DNA of 64,000 bases from Arenicola marina (taxonomy: Eukaryota > Annelida > Polychaeta > Arenicolidae): the NCBI GenBank assembly GCA_964019135.1, contig OZ025249.1:4464001-4528000 (forward strand), written 5' to 3'. A model generated the notes under the pieces. That model saw only the letters and a program-made list of their open reading frames with translations. It did no database searches and had not been told where the DNA came from. Numbering within the stretch: the first letter of the stretch is position 1; each line of letters begins with the position of its first letter. The position numbers were made by a program, and so were the translations under genes. This document shows positions 37,501-47,758 of the stretch, one piece after another.

Positions 37501-38807
37501 CTTGGATCTTGCTTGGATTAAACCACAGGCGCTCAGATCAGTTGATACGAAGCCCGCCTGCATCATGTATTTACGTGTGTCAGGCTGGCTTCCTATCAAC
37601 TGATCTGAGCGCCTGTGGATTAAACTGATGCAGGTTGGATACAAATTTATCGATGTGTATTTTACTAGGAGACATTTCAAAAGTGGGTTCCTCTGTTTAA
37701 ATAATCTTAGTAGCTGCAGTAAGCGGATTGCAGCTCAACCTGTGCATGCAGCCATGCGGCAGAGCTGGGCTGCAGCCCTGCTCTGGTATTTAAGCCCACA
37801 GCTGTATGTGGTATGTGGGCTGGAGAGCTGTGCTGGCAGCCAGCCTGGAAATTGGTTGGGGTAGGCAAAGAGTTAAACTAGCTTTTAGGCCAGCGCAATA
37901 CATAATCCAATCTTATTATTAAATTGTAGTATAGCAGTAAACAAATAATATATTATATAATCTGACTGGATGATAATTAATATAAATAAGCTTATACTAT
38001 AAAATATATTATTACTATTTATAGTTTTTAGAACCATATCATAAGCACTGATAAGGAGGACTATAATTGGATAATAGCTCAAGAAGCTGATGTTCGCTGC
38101 ATCAATGGGAGAAGAAAGAATGCCAGAGCAGAGCCATATCCCCAGGGCCCCTACTGTTTGCAAAGGACATAGGATCTATATTTTGGGGGGGGGGGGAAGA
38201 ATTGGCATTTCATTAAGCCAAAAATGGGCAAATACCGTCAGAGATACTTACCAGTAGCATTAATGACAGAATCGAAATGGCAATTGATCATGACACTGTC
38301 ATCTGCACCATCCTTTGGACTGAGCTTGACAAGAACGTTCTTGACATTGTCATAGGCACTAGTAAATGAACCACGACCCATGAAGTGCAGCTTGAAAGAT
38401 CCACTTATAGACTGAACATCGATGTCAACGTTGTGAGCAAGTTTAGCATTATCCTTTACTTTTGAAAGCACTTTTAAGAGATATTCGACAGTATATTCTT
38501 CATTCTCACGGCTACCAACGGGACGATCGCCAAATTTCACGATCTCGTTTAAATGTTTCCTTGCGCGCTCTTCCACAAAGTCCCCAGGCACAGCATCGGC
38601 CACAGTTTTGGGGACTGGATAAGTCACATCTCTTACAGTGGCAAGATATATAATGGAGAGGGACAGCGAGATAAGAACAACCCAAACCAGGTCTCCATAT
38701 CGCAGATATCCCTTTCCTTCCCATTTTGATTCATGTTCTTCACCACTTTTATCTGTGGGACGAGTTGTTGTTTGGTTGACACTTCTTTGGCGCACCGAAC
38801 CCGCCAT
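10350..38807 (-). CDS. ERMP1: Endoplasmic reticulum metallopeptidase 1 (M28 family), 14 exons
   Basis: A predicted zinc-dependent aminopeptidase-like protein of the ER membrane. Exons, 5' to 3': 38,807-38,252; 36,794-36,667; 35,964-35,859; 35,548-35,402; 35,137-35,045; 34,843-34,634; 34,299-34,067; 33,692-33,515; 29,665-29,475; 29,029-28,874; 28,507-28,305; 18,517-18,402; 18,003-17,819; 10,526-10,350. All junctions are GT-AG with matching phases, giving 892 residues (human about 904). One N-terminal membrane segment precedes the peptidase domain. Metal and catalytic-site motifs are intact: [29 protein letters not shown] and YHTKYDT. Multiple hydrophobic segments fill exons 6-10, then a C-terminal lumenal-type domain ends in MWTF. 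Donors of exons 10 (GTACGC) and 12 (GTTTGA) are weak. Introns 8 and 11 are inflated by arrays that copy their own donor. The gene lies head-to-head with ZRANB2. Confidence 0.93.
10903..10995. repeat. Short G-rich tandem repeat, about 23-24 bp
   Basis: Three to four units of GGGTAGGGCGTGAAGCTGGG type, the later ones degenerate, within ERMP1 intron 13. Confidence 0.7.
11820..12330. repeat. Degenerate AT-rich repeat (GGAATAAATACG type)
   Basis: A loose recurrence of GGCATAATACAGGTAT and CGGAATAAATACGAAAG motifs at roughly 50-60 bp spacing. It looks like an ageing tandem array, related in motif to the cleaner 66-bp array that follows. Confidence 0.5.
12825..13222. repeat. 66-bp tandem repeat
   Basis: Five to six units of AAATAACTACGGAATCATTC ... 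CGCTATAATACAAACAATAT ... CAGGTACCACTGAACT with few differences, inside ERMP1 intron 13. Similar but diverged units extend to the left, so this is probably the recently homogenised end of a longer old array. Confidence 0.9.
18919..28345. repeat. 76-bp minisatellite (about 124 units) copying the ERMP1 exon 11 donor junction
   Basis: Units repeat at exactly 76 bp with a few percent substitution and almost no indels. On the minus strand each unit reads GCGGCCTACTGCGGCC, then CTTCTACTTCCCACTGCTCG, then CATGATGAC followed by GTAAGTCAGCC and about 20 nt more. The first part is the last 48 or so nt of ERMP1 exon 11 ([15 protein letters not shown]); the rest is the start of intron 11. The array fills all but about 400 bp of the 9.8-kb intron. 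Variant units recur in blocks, for example GAAGAGCAG at 20,351 and 21,111 (10 units apart). This shows block duplication within the array. Confidence 0.97.
28305..28507 (-). CDS. ERMP1: ERMP1 exon 11, whose 3' end seeds the 76-bp array
   Basis: The acceptor TTGACACATTAG precedes CATATGGAGCGGACATTCC, encoding [11 protein letters not shown] (human HMTRTFHD). The exon ends in phase 2 at ATGATGAC before GTAAGT. Reading past this donor gives TAA immediately, so only the first of about 124 donor copies yields full-length protein. The exonic copy has TTG where nearly all array units have CTG, a synonymous Leu difference. Confidence 0.92.
29040..29180. repeat. Repeats with TGACGTCA palindromes beside the ERMP1 exon 10 acceptor
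   Basis: Four loose copies of a unit of about 30-45 bp containing GTAACAAAGAGCA and GTGACGTCAC lie within 150 bp of the exon 10 acceptor, in intron 9. TGACGTCA is the full cAMP-response-element palindrome. One copy also carries CACGTG. Whether any factor binds is not visible from sequence. Confidence 0.7.
30095..33553. repeat. 41-bp minisatellite (about 84 units) copying the ERMP1 exon 8 donor junction
   Basis: The minus-strand unit is GACCGGACGCAGCAGCTGGC, then CTCCATCACCGGCAGAG, then GTAA. It represents the last 37 nt of ERMP1 exon 8 plus the first 4 nt of the intron. Every unit recreates AGAG before GTAAG, a near-consensus 5' splice site. The first unit overlaps the real exon end (33,515). 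The array ends at about 30,095, and 430 bp of ordinary intron lead to exon 9. Units differ mainly at a few positions (GTGATGG/GTAATGG, TGCGT/TGTGT on the plus strand). Confidence 0.97.
33515..33692 (-). CDS. ERMP1: ERMP1 exon 8, whose 3' end seeds the 41-bp array
   Basis: The acceptor TGTGGTTCCAG precedes TTGCTGCCCTGGGATATCG ([15 protein letters not shown]). A long hydrophobic stretch follows, then [13 protein letters not shown]. The donor GTAAGG is used in phase 1 to join exon 9 ([11 protein letters not shown]). An alternative acceptor further upstream would add about 23 residues; I preferred this one because it aligns without insertion to the family. Reading on through the array reaches TAA at the third donor copy. 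Confidence 0.88.
37006..37876. mobile_element. piggyBac-type MITE in ERMP1 intron 1
   Basis: An 871-bp segment bounded by TTAA at both ends (37,006-37,009 and 37,873-37,876), with terminal inverted repeats CTCATTGCCTACC and CTCTTTGCCTACC (12 of 13 identical). TTAA duplication and termini of this kind are typical of piggyBac transposons. An internal frame (37,334-37,603) contains the acidic stretch [18 protein letters not shown]. This resembles the N-terminus of piggyBac transposases, but the frame has no catalytic region. It is therefore probably a deletion derivative that cannot move by itself. Confidence 0.75.
37523..37618. repeat. Perfect 25-bp inverted repeat (hairpin) inside the MITE
   Basis: CCACAGGCGCTCAGATCAGT plus TGATA at 37,523-37,547 is exactly complementary to 37,594-37,618, with further partial pairing on both sides and a loop of about 46 nt. 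Either strand transcribed would fold into a long stem. Confidence 0.9.
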
Positions 38808-39190
38808 GATTGATTTAGTTGCGCATAAAATATTGGTTCCGCACTAAATGAAAAAGATTGCATTAACATGTAACATTAGTAACAAATATCATATGAAAAG
38901 TTTATCCGTGTAAACAATTTAAGCCCACAATTAAAGATAAATATTTCGATTTAAATTGATGACCATATCTTATCGATATTTTGTGACAAAAATCTTCTAA
39001 ATTTTGAGCAACCGTTGTTACTACAATACAGATTTCAGTGAGCGTATGGCACGCCGATTGAGCAACACGTATAAACATATATTTCGATCTCCCAGCAGAG
39101 GGCGTTACGCTTGCGCCATAGTCCGTGATGTGAGGAACGAGCTCCCTCTGCTGGCAGAGTGATATTTCTGTTGTGATCACATGTCCGAGC
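38808..39190. other. ERMP1 upstream region
   Basis: Sequence immediately 5' of the ERMP1 start codon, expected to hold the 5' UTR and promoter. No TATA box or CpG-rich core stands out, and I cannot place the transcription start. Confidence 0.35.
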
Positions 39191-40142
39191 CTACAGGGCT
39201 ATACAGTTCTCGCGATCGGGCCGCGAGACTTCAGTTTTGGGGACAAACAAACACACGTGCTCCATGTTGAAGTATAGGCAGCTATAAGTCAATTTCTTTC
39301 CAGGTTTATTCTAAAGACTATGAGTACCATTTTACTAAACATGGCTATGGGAGATATACGTTAAAATATTTGGAGGCGATGAAGCGCAGAACTATACAAG
39401 CAAAAATCCGTCTTCAAAACGCTCGAAAGCTAAAAATAACGTTCTAAATTTAGCCCTGCACCCGGGCTTTCGCAAGTTCACCAAACAGCGAGTGACGTCA
39501 CAGAGTTTCGCGTGCCTCCGCGGTATGGCGAGAGCAAGTGATCGACTTAACCATTCCGCTGTCAAAATGTGCAGTGCATGGAGTAACAACACACGGGTGC
39601 GTCATTAAACCACATGGTAAAGATAAAATAAGACCAGTTGGATGTTTTCGTATCACTTTTGGATCACGAAAAGACCAAGTTTCTTCATTTTTGTAAGTTT
39701 TCTGTTTGAAGCGTTGCGCCAACGTTGTCACCGGAGAGAATCCGTGTGACGTCATAATGCCTCGTTTTCGCAGGAAATGCAAAAAAACGTTCGTTTCTCA
39801 GTCGTATTGTCCAGTCGTAACAAATATTCGTCATTGTGATGGCGCAAACGAATAAAAAATATGTCATCTATCCGTTTTGTAAAGCTATATTTCTTAAATA
39901 TTTTTAATCATAGCCCTAGGCCTTCCGCAATGGACCCACCCCTCGGCGCCTGGCTTTTGCGCAGGTAGTCTGGTTCCCAGTCTCTCTCTTTGCGTAACAT
40001 GCACGTCACCCCTACGTCACAGATAGTCAGGATACCAGTGTGCGCAGAGATTCTAAACTCGTTCCGAACACGTGCTTCGTTTGTTTGTCCCCAAAATGAG
40101 TAAACCGGAAGTCTAAGCGAACGAGACTTTATAGCCCTATAG
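39191..40142. mobile_element. Possible DNA-transposon relic with about 70-bp inverted termini
   Basis: CTACAGGGCTATACAGT at the left and the reverse complement of the right end, CTATAGGGCTATAAAGT, begin imperfect inverted repeats. Both arms share TTTTGGGGACAAACAAAC and then CACGTG. The outermost CAGGG is hAT-like, but no 8-bp target duplication is evident. A second inner pair around TGACGTCA (39,493 and 39,748) suggests a fold-back element. No transposase frame is present. Confidence 0.5.
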
Positions 40143-40144
40143 AC

Positions 40145-40690
40145 ACCATCTCGGAAGTCTAAACCGACCACCCTTCCCGAAATCTAGAGACCGGACACCT
40201 TCGGGCAAAGCTAGACATTAAAGGCAGTACCGGTAGTCTAGACACTTAAATTGACGCATTCTCACTTGCCTTGACACTAAACACTTCCCCACCGTCGTAA
40301 TCTAGATGCTAAATATATCTAGACACATTCTCCCACAAGTCCTGTCAAGTGTACAGAGCGAAATTCTGTAGATACCGGACACCGTTATTCTAGCTAGTCT
40401 AGAGAGCGGACACCTTCCCGCCAGTCATTCCCGCTAGTCTGTAGACGTGACGCTGGTCTAAAACCTCCGGACGCCTTCTCATTAGTAGGCCGGGCTCATT
40501 TCTGGTATTCTGGACATCGTTCAACGTCTTCCCGTGTCTAAGCACCGGGCTCATTCCCCTTTGTCTAACCAACGGACGCGTTTGTCTAAACATCCCGCGC
40601 ATTTCTGTTTGTCTAAGTACAGGGCGCATTTCCGTCTGTCTAAACACAGGGCGCATTCCCTTTGTCTAAGCACTTGGGGCGCATTCCCGT
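40145..40690. repeat. Degenerate GTCTAGACA / GTCTAAACA repeat
   Basis: A short motif (TAGTCTAGACAC, CGGACACCTTC, later GCGCATTTCCGTCTGTCTAA) recurs at roughly 27-40 bp spacing and decays from left to right in register. The minus-strand reading of the right part gives a repeating RPVLRQTEM-like frame, which I treat as an artefact. Confidence 0.55.
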
Positions 40691-40870
40691 TAGTTTAGAC
40701 ATCGTCCGACGACGTTCCGCAAGTTTGGTTGGCAATCTAATGGAAAGCGCAAATGCTGCGAAAAAAATCTTACTACTTAAACCAAAACAAAAGCTGCAAA
40801 TCTATCGTCGTTCGCTGACGGGAGGATGCCAACAGGTTAATGGCAATCGTCTGTCTGCCTAAGGCGCGAT

Positions 40871-42026
40871 GGATTTGCAGCTTTTGTTGCGCTTATGACT
40901 GAATACGCCTATCTGTGACTCCCAAAGCTGACCGCAGCCGTCGCATTGATAACCCGTCGTTTGGTCTTGGTGTGATCTCTCAGCCCGGCCCTCTGTGGAC
41001 CCCTCCTAGGATCTACCCCTGTATACGGGGATCAAGGGTCACGAACTGACGCGGAAAGTTTTTGGTTCCCGCCATGGCTCGGGCCCTCTCGCTTCCCAGG
41101 ACGTTCGGAGCGGAACGTCAAACGCGATGCGCCAAAGGGATAATCCCGCTGGCGCAGGTTGTTTTTGGTCTTTTTATGTCGCACCGGACCGGTACCGAGA
41201 TACTACATTGGTCCTCACTGGTCTCATATTTTGACGTCTGTCAGAACCCAAAACGTCATAGTGACGAAAACGCCATACCGTGATAGAATGAAATATGCAG
41301 TTTTAAATTTGACTTCAACCATCCCGGTTATCGCTCACACAACCCTTCTTGACGCCGGTTTCTTAAGGAGGCGGGGAGGGGCCAATCGGAGAAGCGATTG
41401 ATTCGTGAATTAAAGCGACGGAGGGGGGGGGGGGGCCGAGGGCGATACCCCATATTACATCGCCATTTATGAAAGCACTTAAATATATCTGAAACTGAAG
41501 AGTTATAATATATACTGCCTCATATATTCATTGCCCCGGCCAATAGACACCGGCGATCGAGGCACACGGTGTCAAACTGTGCATTTGCACTTAGATGGCA
41601 CAGGCCGTGTGGTCTGACGATTTCGTCACTATATATATGACGTTTGGGGATTTGGGGATTTGCAGCTTTTGTTGCGCTTATGACTGAATACGCCTATCTG
41701 TGACTCCCAAAGCTGACCGCAGCCGTCGCATCGATAACCCGTCGTTTGGTCTTGGTGTGATCTCCAAGATATAAAAGCTTATTCCTGAAGCTTTTATAAC
41801 TTTCGTCGGACAGTAATATCAGGGCGATACCCCATATTACATCGCCATTTATGAAAGCACTTAAATATATCTGAAACTGAAGAGTTATAATATATACTGC
41901 CTCATATATTCATTGCCCCGGCCAATAGACACCGGCGATCGAGGCACACGGTGTCAAACTGTGCATTTGCACTTAGATGGCGCAGGCCGTGTGGTCTGAC
42001 GATTTCGTCACTATATATATGACGTT
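40871..42026. repeat. Two interspersed duplicated blocks (B-A-B'-A') upstream of ZRANB2
   Basis: Block B (GATTTGCAGCTTTTGTTGCG onward, about 108 bp) occurs at 40,871-40,978 and 41,655-41,762. Block A (AGGGCGATACCCCATATTAC onward, about 206 bp) occurs at 41,440-41,645 and 41,821-42,026. Copies differ at one or a few bases, so the duplication is recent. A third piece of about 34 bp (ATTCCTGAAGCTTTTATAAC onward) is at 41,781 and again at 43,095, inside ZRANB2 intron 1. This suggests that all are parts of one dispersed mobile element. Confidence 0.8.
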
Positions 42027-42661
42027 TTGGGTCCTAACGAACGCCATTTCTCAAACCAGTCTAAAGTCTATAGAAGGTATTACGCCTTCCCCAAAGTCTA
42101 AGCTTCGCTCGTTGGGAGGAGGGGGGTGGGGGTGTATATAAATTTGTAGTGACAGGGTTTCCTGGGAGTCCAGTGCTACATGAGAGAGCCGAAATGTGTA
42201 AGAAAGATACATAAATATACAAAATAACAAATGTTAATAAATATATTACAAAAAAAACAGATACACCACGTGTATCAGCGACCGTAGAGGGGATTCGCAG
42301 CGAAAAAAAGGGAAGAAAAAAAATTAGGTGGGCCTGCGACATAAAGTCGATGAGATACCCTGAAGATACAAAATGAGGGGGCGGGGGGGGGGGAGCTATC
42401 CCATCGACCCATCAATGTATTCAGTCCCCCCCCCTCCCCCACCCGCAACCTCTGGCCTACTTTGATCGATTTGCTAAGTTATTTGATCCATTTACTTGGC
42501 ATCTTTGCATCCTGCAGTACGTATAGGAGGTTATGGCACAGGAAAACTTTTTTTTTTCATATATTTCATTAAAACAACTAAAATAAGATCGGTAGTCCAT
42601 ACATTGCTGACCTGAAACACACTTCGGTTTGTATTTTACAGTGACCACAGTATCATCCAAA

Positions 42662-45600
42662 ATGTCTGCAGTGAAGTTCAAGCCTGGTGAAGGCGACTGG
42701 ATCTGTGTTGATCAAAAGTATGTCTTTGTCTTGCATACAAAGATTTGACATATGCTGGGGTTTAGACTTTGCACCAGGCCTATTTATATTAACTATAATG
42801 TCGCGGACAACATGGTGTTATCTTGGGTAATCTAAAGAAGTGTATCCACCTCCCGACTCTCGCCCCGTCGCCCGCCTGTCCGAGGTAGCCGCCCTGGTAC
42901 TTGGCGCAAGTGCGCCAACCCTGGTACATGCCTCTGGTACATGCCTCTCTTACCACGCCCGTAAACGGGTGAGAGCCATGCAGCTCACCAGGCCTAAAAT
43001 TAGAAATCGCGGACCGGTGGCTCAAGTTGAAGGTCCTAACACTATTACCAGAATAAATATGCTGTGTCTAGTACCTGTCAAGTTGCTTCATTAGATTCCT
43101 GAAGCTTTTATAACTTTCGTCGGACAGTCATTTCTTTGGTCGGTAGTGTATTTTCTTGTAATCCGGGCAATTTTTGTCACCTCGCTTCGTTTTGAATACG
43201 CTGCCTGGCAGCTAGTGCTCACGCTAAGTTTGTTTACTTCCGGCGAGCAGCGGCTCATTTAAAATGAAGCGAGAGGGGACACATTGCTCCGTTTACGGGT
43301 GTGGTAAGAAAGACATGTACCAGGGCTATGTTCAAGGCTGCCGCAGTGTGGGGCCATCCCTAGCCTTATACAGCACCGCCTGCTACCGCCAACAGGATCT
43401 TCTTTAGATGTCTGTGGTTGTCAATGCTGACCTGCCTTGTCAATTCTGACCCAATGCAAAATATTGACTACATTTTTTTTCCAGTCCTGTACCTATAGAT
43501 TAGTGGCTGTTACGGCTTAACTGATATTTGTAATAGTGGTTCCGTTTAATGTATATCTCATCATTCCATGTAGTTTATGAAAACTAACTTAGCTAGATGG
43601 GGGTAAAGATAATGGTGGATGGACGTTTCGGCCTAGGATGTATCTGCCAGGTATTTTTTAGAGGGCAGATGTTTCCAAATGGGAAGATCCCTTTGGTCTA
43701 ATATGTTTGGTATTCGCCTCCTTGCCGGGACAAATCCTGTCAGTTTGGATAGTAAATTTTTCAGGTGTCTAATCTGGCCTAAAGTCTAAAGTTATAAATG
43801 CTTTAGACTGACGTTTTGGCTTATATTTTCCGCGCTTGTGCTGCGATCGCTCTAAAAATTACTGACACAACAAAGCAACACCAGGCAATTATAATGATAC
43901 CAAACTTACTTTTGTACTGCGATGTTATCCTTTTTTATAACAAAGAATATCTCTCCATGCTGTTAAAACTATACATGTATTGCATTAATTCACTTGTACA
44001 TTTATGGATCTTATTATCCATTGATTTTAATTATTCAATATTGTCTCTTTGTCTTTACAGATGTGGAAATATTAACTTTTCAAGACGTTCTAGCTGCAAC
44101 AAATGTGGAAAAGGTAGTGAAGGAGTATACCTGCAGTAAACTGCCTTTTTGGAGCTGCATACATGTTAGAAGCCACACCCCTACTTTGGCCTTAAAACCT
44201 GGTTGGCATGCACCCAGAACCATTTCCGGAAACTACATATTTTAAGCCACACCTGGCCTAGCTCACCCCCACCCCTTTTCTCTTTCCTGCTACCCAGTGT
44301 CCTTTCCTGTATCCCTGGTTATCACAATCCCATCCAGCGAACCAAATCGTTTACTCTAACATCAATTGTTTATACAAGTAGTGACTGTGACAAACCATAT
44401 TCGCCTCTCCTTCTCCCATCTTATCAAGTGTCACACCAGTTGCTGGCTCTCTTGGCACTAACTGAATACTTATGAATCACTGTCCTGCCTACCCAGTATC
44501 AAGTTTCTGTTTGGCTTGATGAACCTATTGTAGTGTGAGGTGAGGGTCGCAGCTGTATTAAGTTACACCAACCAACCTGGCATTGGTCATTTTTGCATTT
44601 TATCTCTTTCCTCTAAGACAAAGCAGAAGCATCAGGAGATGCCTTCAAAAAAGGAGGTACCGAGATTGGCAAGGCCATGGCTGAACGCAGTAAAGGCCTC
44701 TTTAGTGCTGATGACTGGCAGTGTAAGACGTACGTATACCAGGATATATCTCCACATCCGCATGTCTCCTCTTGTCAAGTATTGCAGCATTTAAAATTGT
44801 GAGAAGATGTTTATTCTGAGATAATATATGCTCTGAGGCCGACGTCTGTTCTCTATCAGGTTGTGATTGTGAAGACAATGTAATGGAACATATTTCTGGG
44901 TTTTTTTTTGGTAGTTGCGGCAATGTCAACTGGGCGAGACGGATGACTTGTAATATGTGCAACTCGCCAAAGGTCGGCAAAGTGGAACAACGAACTGGTC
45001 AGTTGTATTTGGCATTAATTGTGTCAGGTTTTGATCAACTTCATTTGTATCAGGTTTGCTAGCATTGTCGGCACTGTTTAACATAATCTCTCACTTCTCT
45101 AACTCGACCCTGCATGTCAAATCACACCAGGTAGATTAAAATTTTCATTGAACAATTGTAAACATTGCTGCACACACTAAGCATGGTAAAATAAACTCTT
45201 TAAAGTTACTCCTACAGCAATATTATCCGTCTTTGAAACTTGAAAAATGGTTTCAATGGATATGATGTATATAGATGCTTAGTGTATTAGTGTATACACA
45301 TATATGATAGCAGCTTTAATTAATGTCTTAAATTGCCCTCAATAATTTGTTTCCTTGTATGGTTTCCATTGCCAGGCTATGGGGGTGGATATATGGAACG
45401 TGACGAGGTCGTTGAGTACAAAGAACGCCAAGAATCTGACGACGAATTTGATGAGGTAATTATTCTTTGAGTTGATTTTATGAGTAGTCAGTACATGTAT
45501 TTACTTGGCCTTTGCCAAATAGTTCAACGAGGTAGCCTCCGTAGCCTATTTGGTTTGCACACTGGGAGTCGGACCCAGGTTTCATCCTCGATGATGGTCA

Positions 45601-47758
45601 GCACCTGAATCTGTTTTCTATTTAATTCATGCCACTAACTCTAGAGATACCTGGGCCTGGTTTAGCCCATGTGTGAACATACAAGCACCCATTGTTTCAT
45701 CAAATTCCGATTTTGTATACCAGATATATAATTGATTTACGGGCCTAGATTTGCCTAGAAATATCACTGAACATTATCTCCGCTAAGTTCGTCACTCAGC
45801 CTTACGTGCATCATCTACTGGACTCTCAACTACTGTGGTGTACACTTCACCCTCTACAATGACGTACACTTCACCCTCTACAATGACGTACACTTCACCC
45901 TCTACAATGACGTACATTTACCCCCTTTACTCGTACAATTATACCCTACTGTGGCGCACCTTTAGACCTAGTACTAGACGTCAAATTCCACCTACTGTGG
46001 CGTACCTTTACACCCACTACCAGACGTCACTTACACCCATTGGGGCATACATTTCCAGTAGACGTCAAATTATACTTGTGTATGTTTTCCCAGTTTGGTC
46101 GGAGGAAGAAGCCCAGGCGTAACTCCCTACAGGGGTCCTCCGTCCTCCACCTGCCGACGTCGGCTCCTGAGCAAGACGAGGAGGAGGAGGAGGAGGATGA
46201 TGACGATGAAGAGGGTGACCTTTCCAAGTACATGCTGGACTCTGATGAGGTACAGTGCCCTCATGGGGCGCATTCGTTGCGGGGACCGTAACGTGATGTT
46301 TAATAAGCACCTCTCGCCGACGCAATTTGTAATGCGAACGTTACTTGCGTGAAATACAATACGAGTGTTGGTGGTGTACATCTTAAAGAGACTTAATGGT
46401 GTTCTCCATAGGACGACGAGGAGACGACTGCCAAGGAGGAAAAAAGTGATAAGGGGCCGAAATCTGAAGCTCGAAGGTCAAGGTCATCCTCCGGGTCCAG
46501 TTCGTCAAGCTCGCGAAGCAGCTCATCCAGTTACAGCTCCAAATCCAGGTCCAGATCGCGTTCAAGGTCGAGATCAGACTCAAAGTCACAGAAGAGAGAT
46601 CGCGGAAGCCACCATTCGAGGTCTAGGTCAAGGTAACAAGGAAGGGATAAAGGGTCAAAGGTCGATATCGCTTCCGAGTGTTTTTTTACAAGCCGGTTTT
46701 TTTTTTGCCGGCAATAATATTTTGTGTTACACATAGAGTGCTCTTTGCAGGTAAGTACATTAAAGCTTGCTTGTTTTGTTGTATTTTGTTATTCCTGCAA
46801 TTACATTAGTACAAGTAAAGGAATGTTGACGAACTTTTCCGGACGTTTTCTCAGCGAGGATGTATGCTTAAATGTGATAAACAAATTGGTTACAAGTAAT
46901 GTGAAAGGACTAGACGGTCTTCTTCTTACCGGATAATATCGATTAGGCTCCTGCAATATCCCTCACCTTGATTGGGGATTGAATGTTTTGTTTTAATACC
47001 TAAATGATGGTATTTGGAGTAGGGTATGTTGTTTTAACCCTGTGAATATTGCACCGGTTCGAGGCCCTGTTTGCACTGCGGTATGTGCGGTATCTATCCA
47101 AACCAGGTCAAGCTCCTATGACTCCAGACCGCGACAAGGACGCGGTTGGCGAGGCGCCCAGGAACCCGGGTCAGGCTCCAAATCTCGCTCGAGATCCCGA
47201 TCACCTATTGCCGGTCGCCGCCAGGATAGGAGGAGGTCGAGGTTTGAACCCAAACAGACAGCTGGCGCATGCGCACACTGTGCTGTGTCCTAGAGAAAAT
47301 GGTCCGCAGTCAGGAATGCTGACAGGCTAATGTGCTAATATGTTTGTTCTCTGGTAGTTGTTCGGAGGAATGATAAATAATATGAGGGATGGCAGGCCGA
47401 ACAGTGTATCTGTCTACAAAAGGAGGATTTTAACTAGTTGTCTATATAGAATTTTGATGGAAGAAATGTTCTTAATGTTTTTGCTTACGTAGATAATGCG
47501 AAAAGATGAGAACATTTAAGGTTCCAATTATTTTTCCGTATTATCGGCAAAGTGGGCTACGGCTGAGGCGTTATATTCGCCTGTACCTTCATCGACACTT
47601 ATGGCGTTTGTACTTCGTGCTACACGCTTGCATTAACACCTTCTGTATTGGACGCTGGAGATAGTCCTTAACTGGGTGTGATCTGTGCCAAAGTTGCTTT
47701 GATATCAGTGATTGAGGAGGGTTCTTCCCTTTTTTGTCTTTACAGGTCTTCATCCTGA
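42662..47758 (+). CDS. ZRANB2: Zinc finger Ran-binding domain protein 2, SR-like splicing factor
   Basis: A nuclear RNA-binding protein that affects splice-site choice; the family's two RanBP2-type zinc fingers bind single-stranded AGGUAA. Coding exons: 42,662-42,717; 44,061-44,113; 44,618-44,729; 44,915-44,997; 45,376-45,455; 46,094-46,249; 46,412-46,632; 47,107-47,241; 47,746-47,758. All are GT-AG and in phase, giving 302 residues. Finger 1 is DWIC ... CGNINFSRRSSCNKC and finger 2 is DWQCKTCGNVNWARRMTCNMC; all zinc-ligand cysteines are present. An acidic segment (EEEEEEDDDDEEGDLSKYML) and a C-terminal Ser/Arg domain follow, as in the family. The start-codon exon has its own acceptor (TTGTATTTTACAG at 42,641), so a 5' UTR exon lies upstream. 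The 3' end is ambiguous: TAA at 46,634 if exon 7 is not spliced, or TAG at 47,291 if exon 8 is not spliced. Confidence 0.92.
43264..43407 (+). other. Short frame with a THAP-like start in ZRANB2 intron 1
   Basis: A 47-codon frame begins MKREGTHCSVYGCGKK. The Cys-x(3)-Tyr-Gly-Cys spacing recalls the N-terminus of THAP zinc-binding domains, as found in P-element-type transposases. No downstream THAP residues follow before the stop. Likely a decayed transposon fragment or coincidence. Confidence 0.2.
45835..45912. repeat. 24-bp tandem repeat upstream of ZRANB2 exon 6
   Basis: Three near-identical copies of CACCCTCTACAATGACGTAC plus ACTT, in intron 5. Looser GACGTCA-containing copies continue toward the exon 6 acceptor at 46,093. 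Confidence 0.85.
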
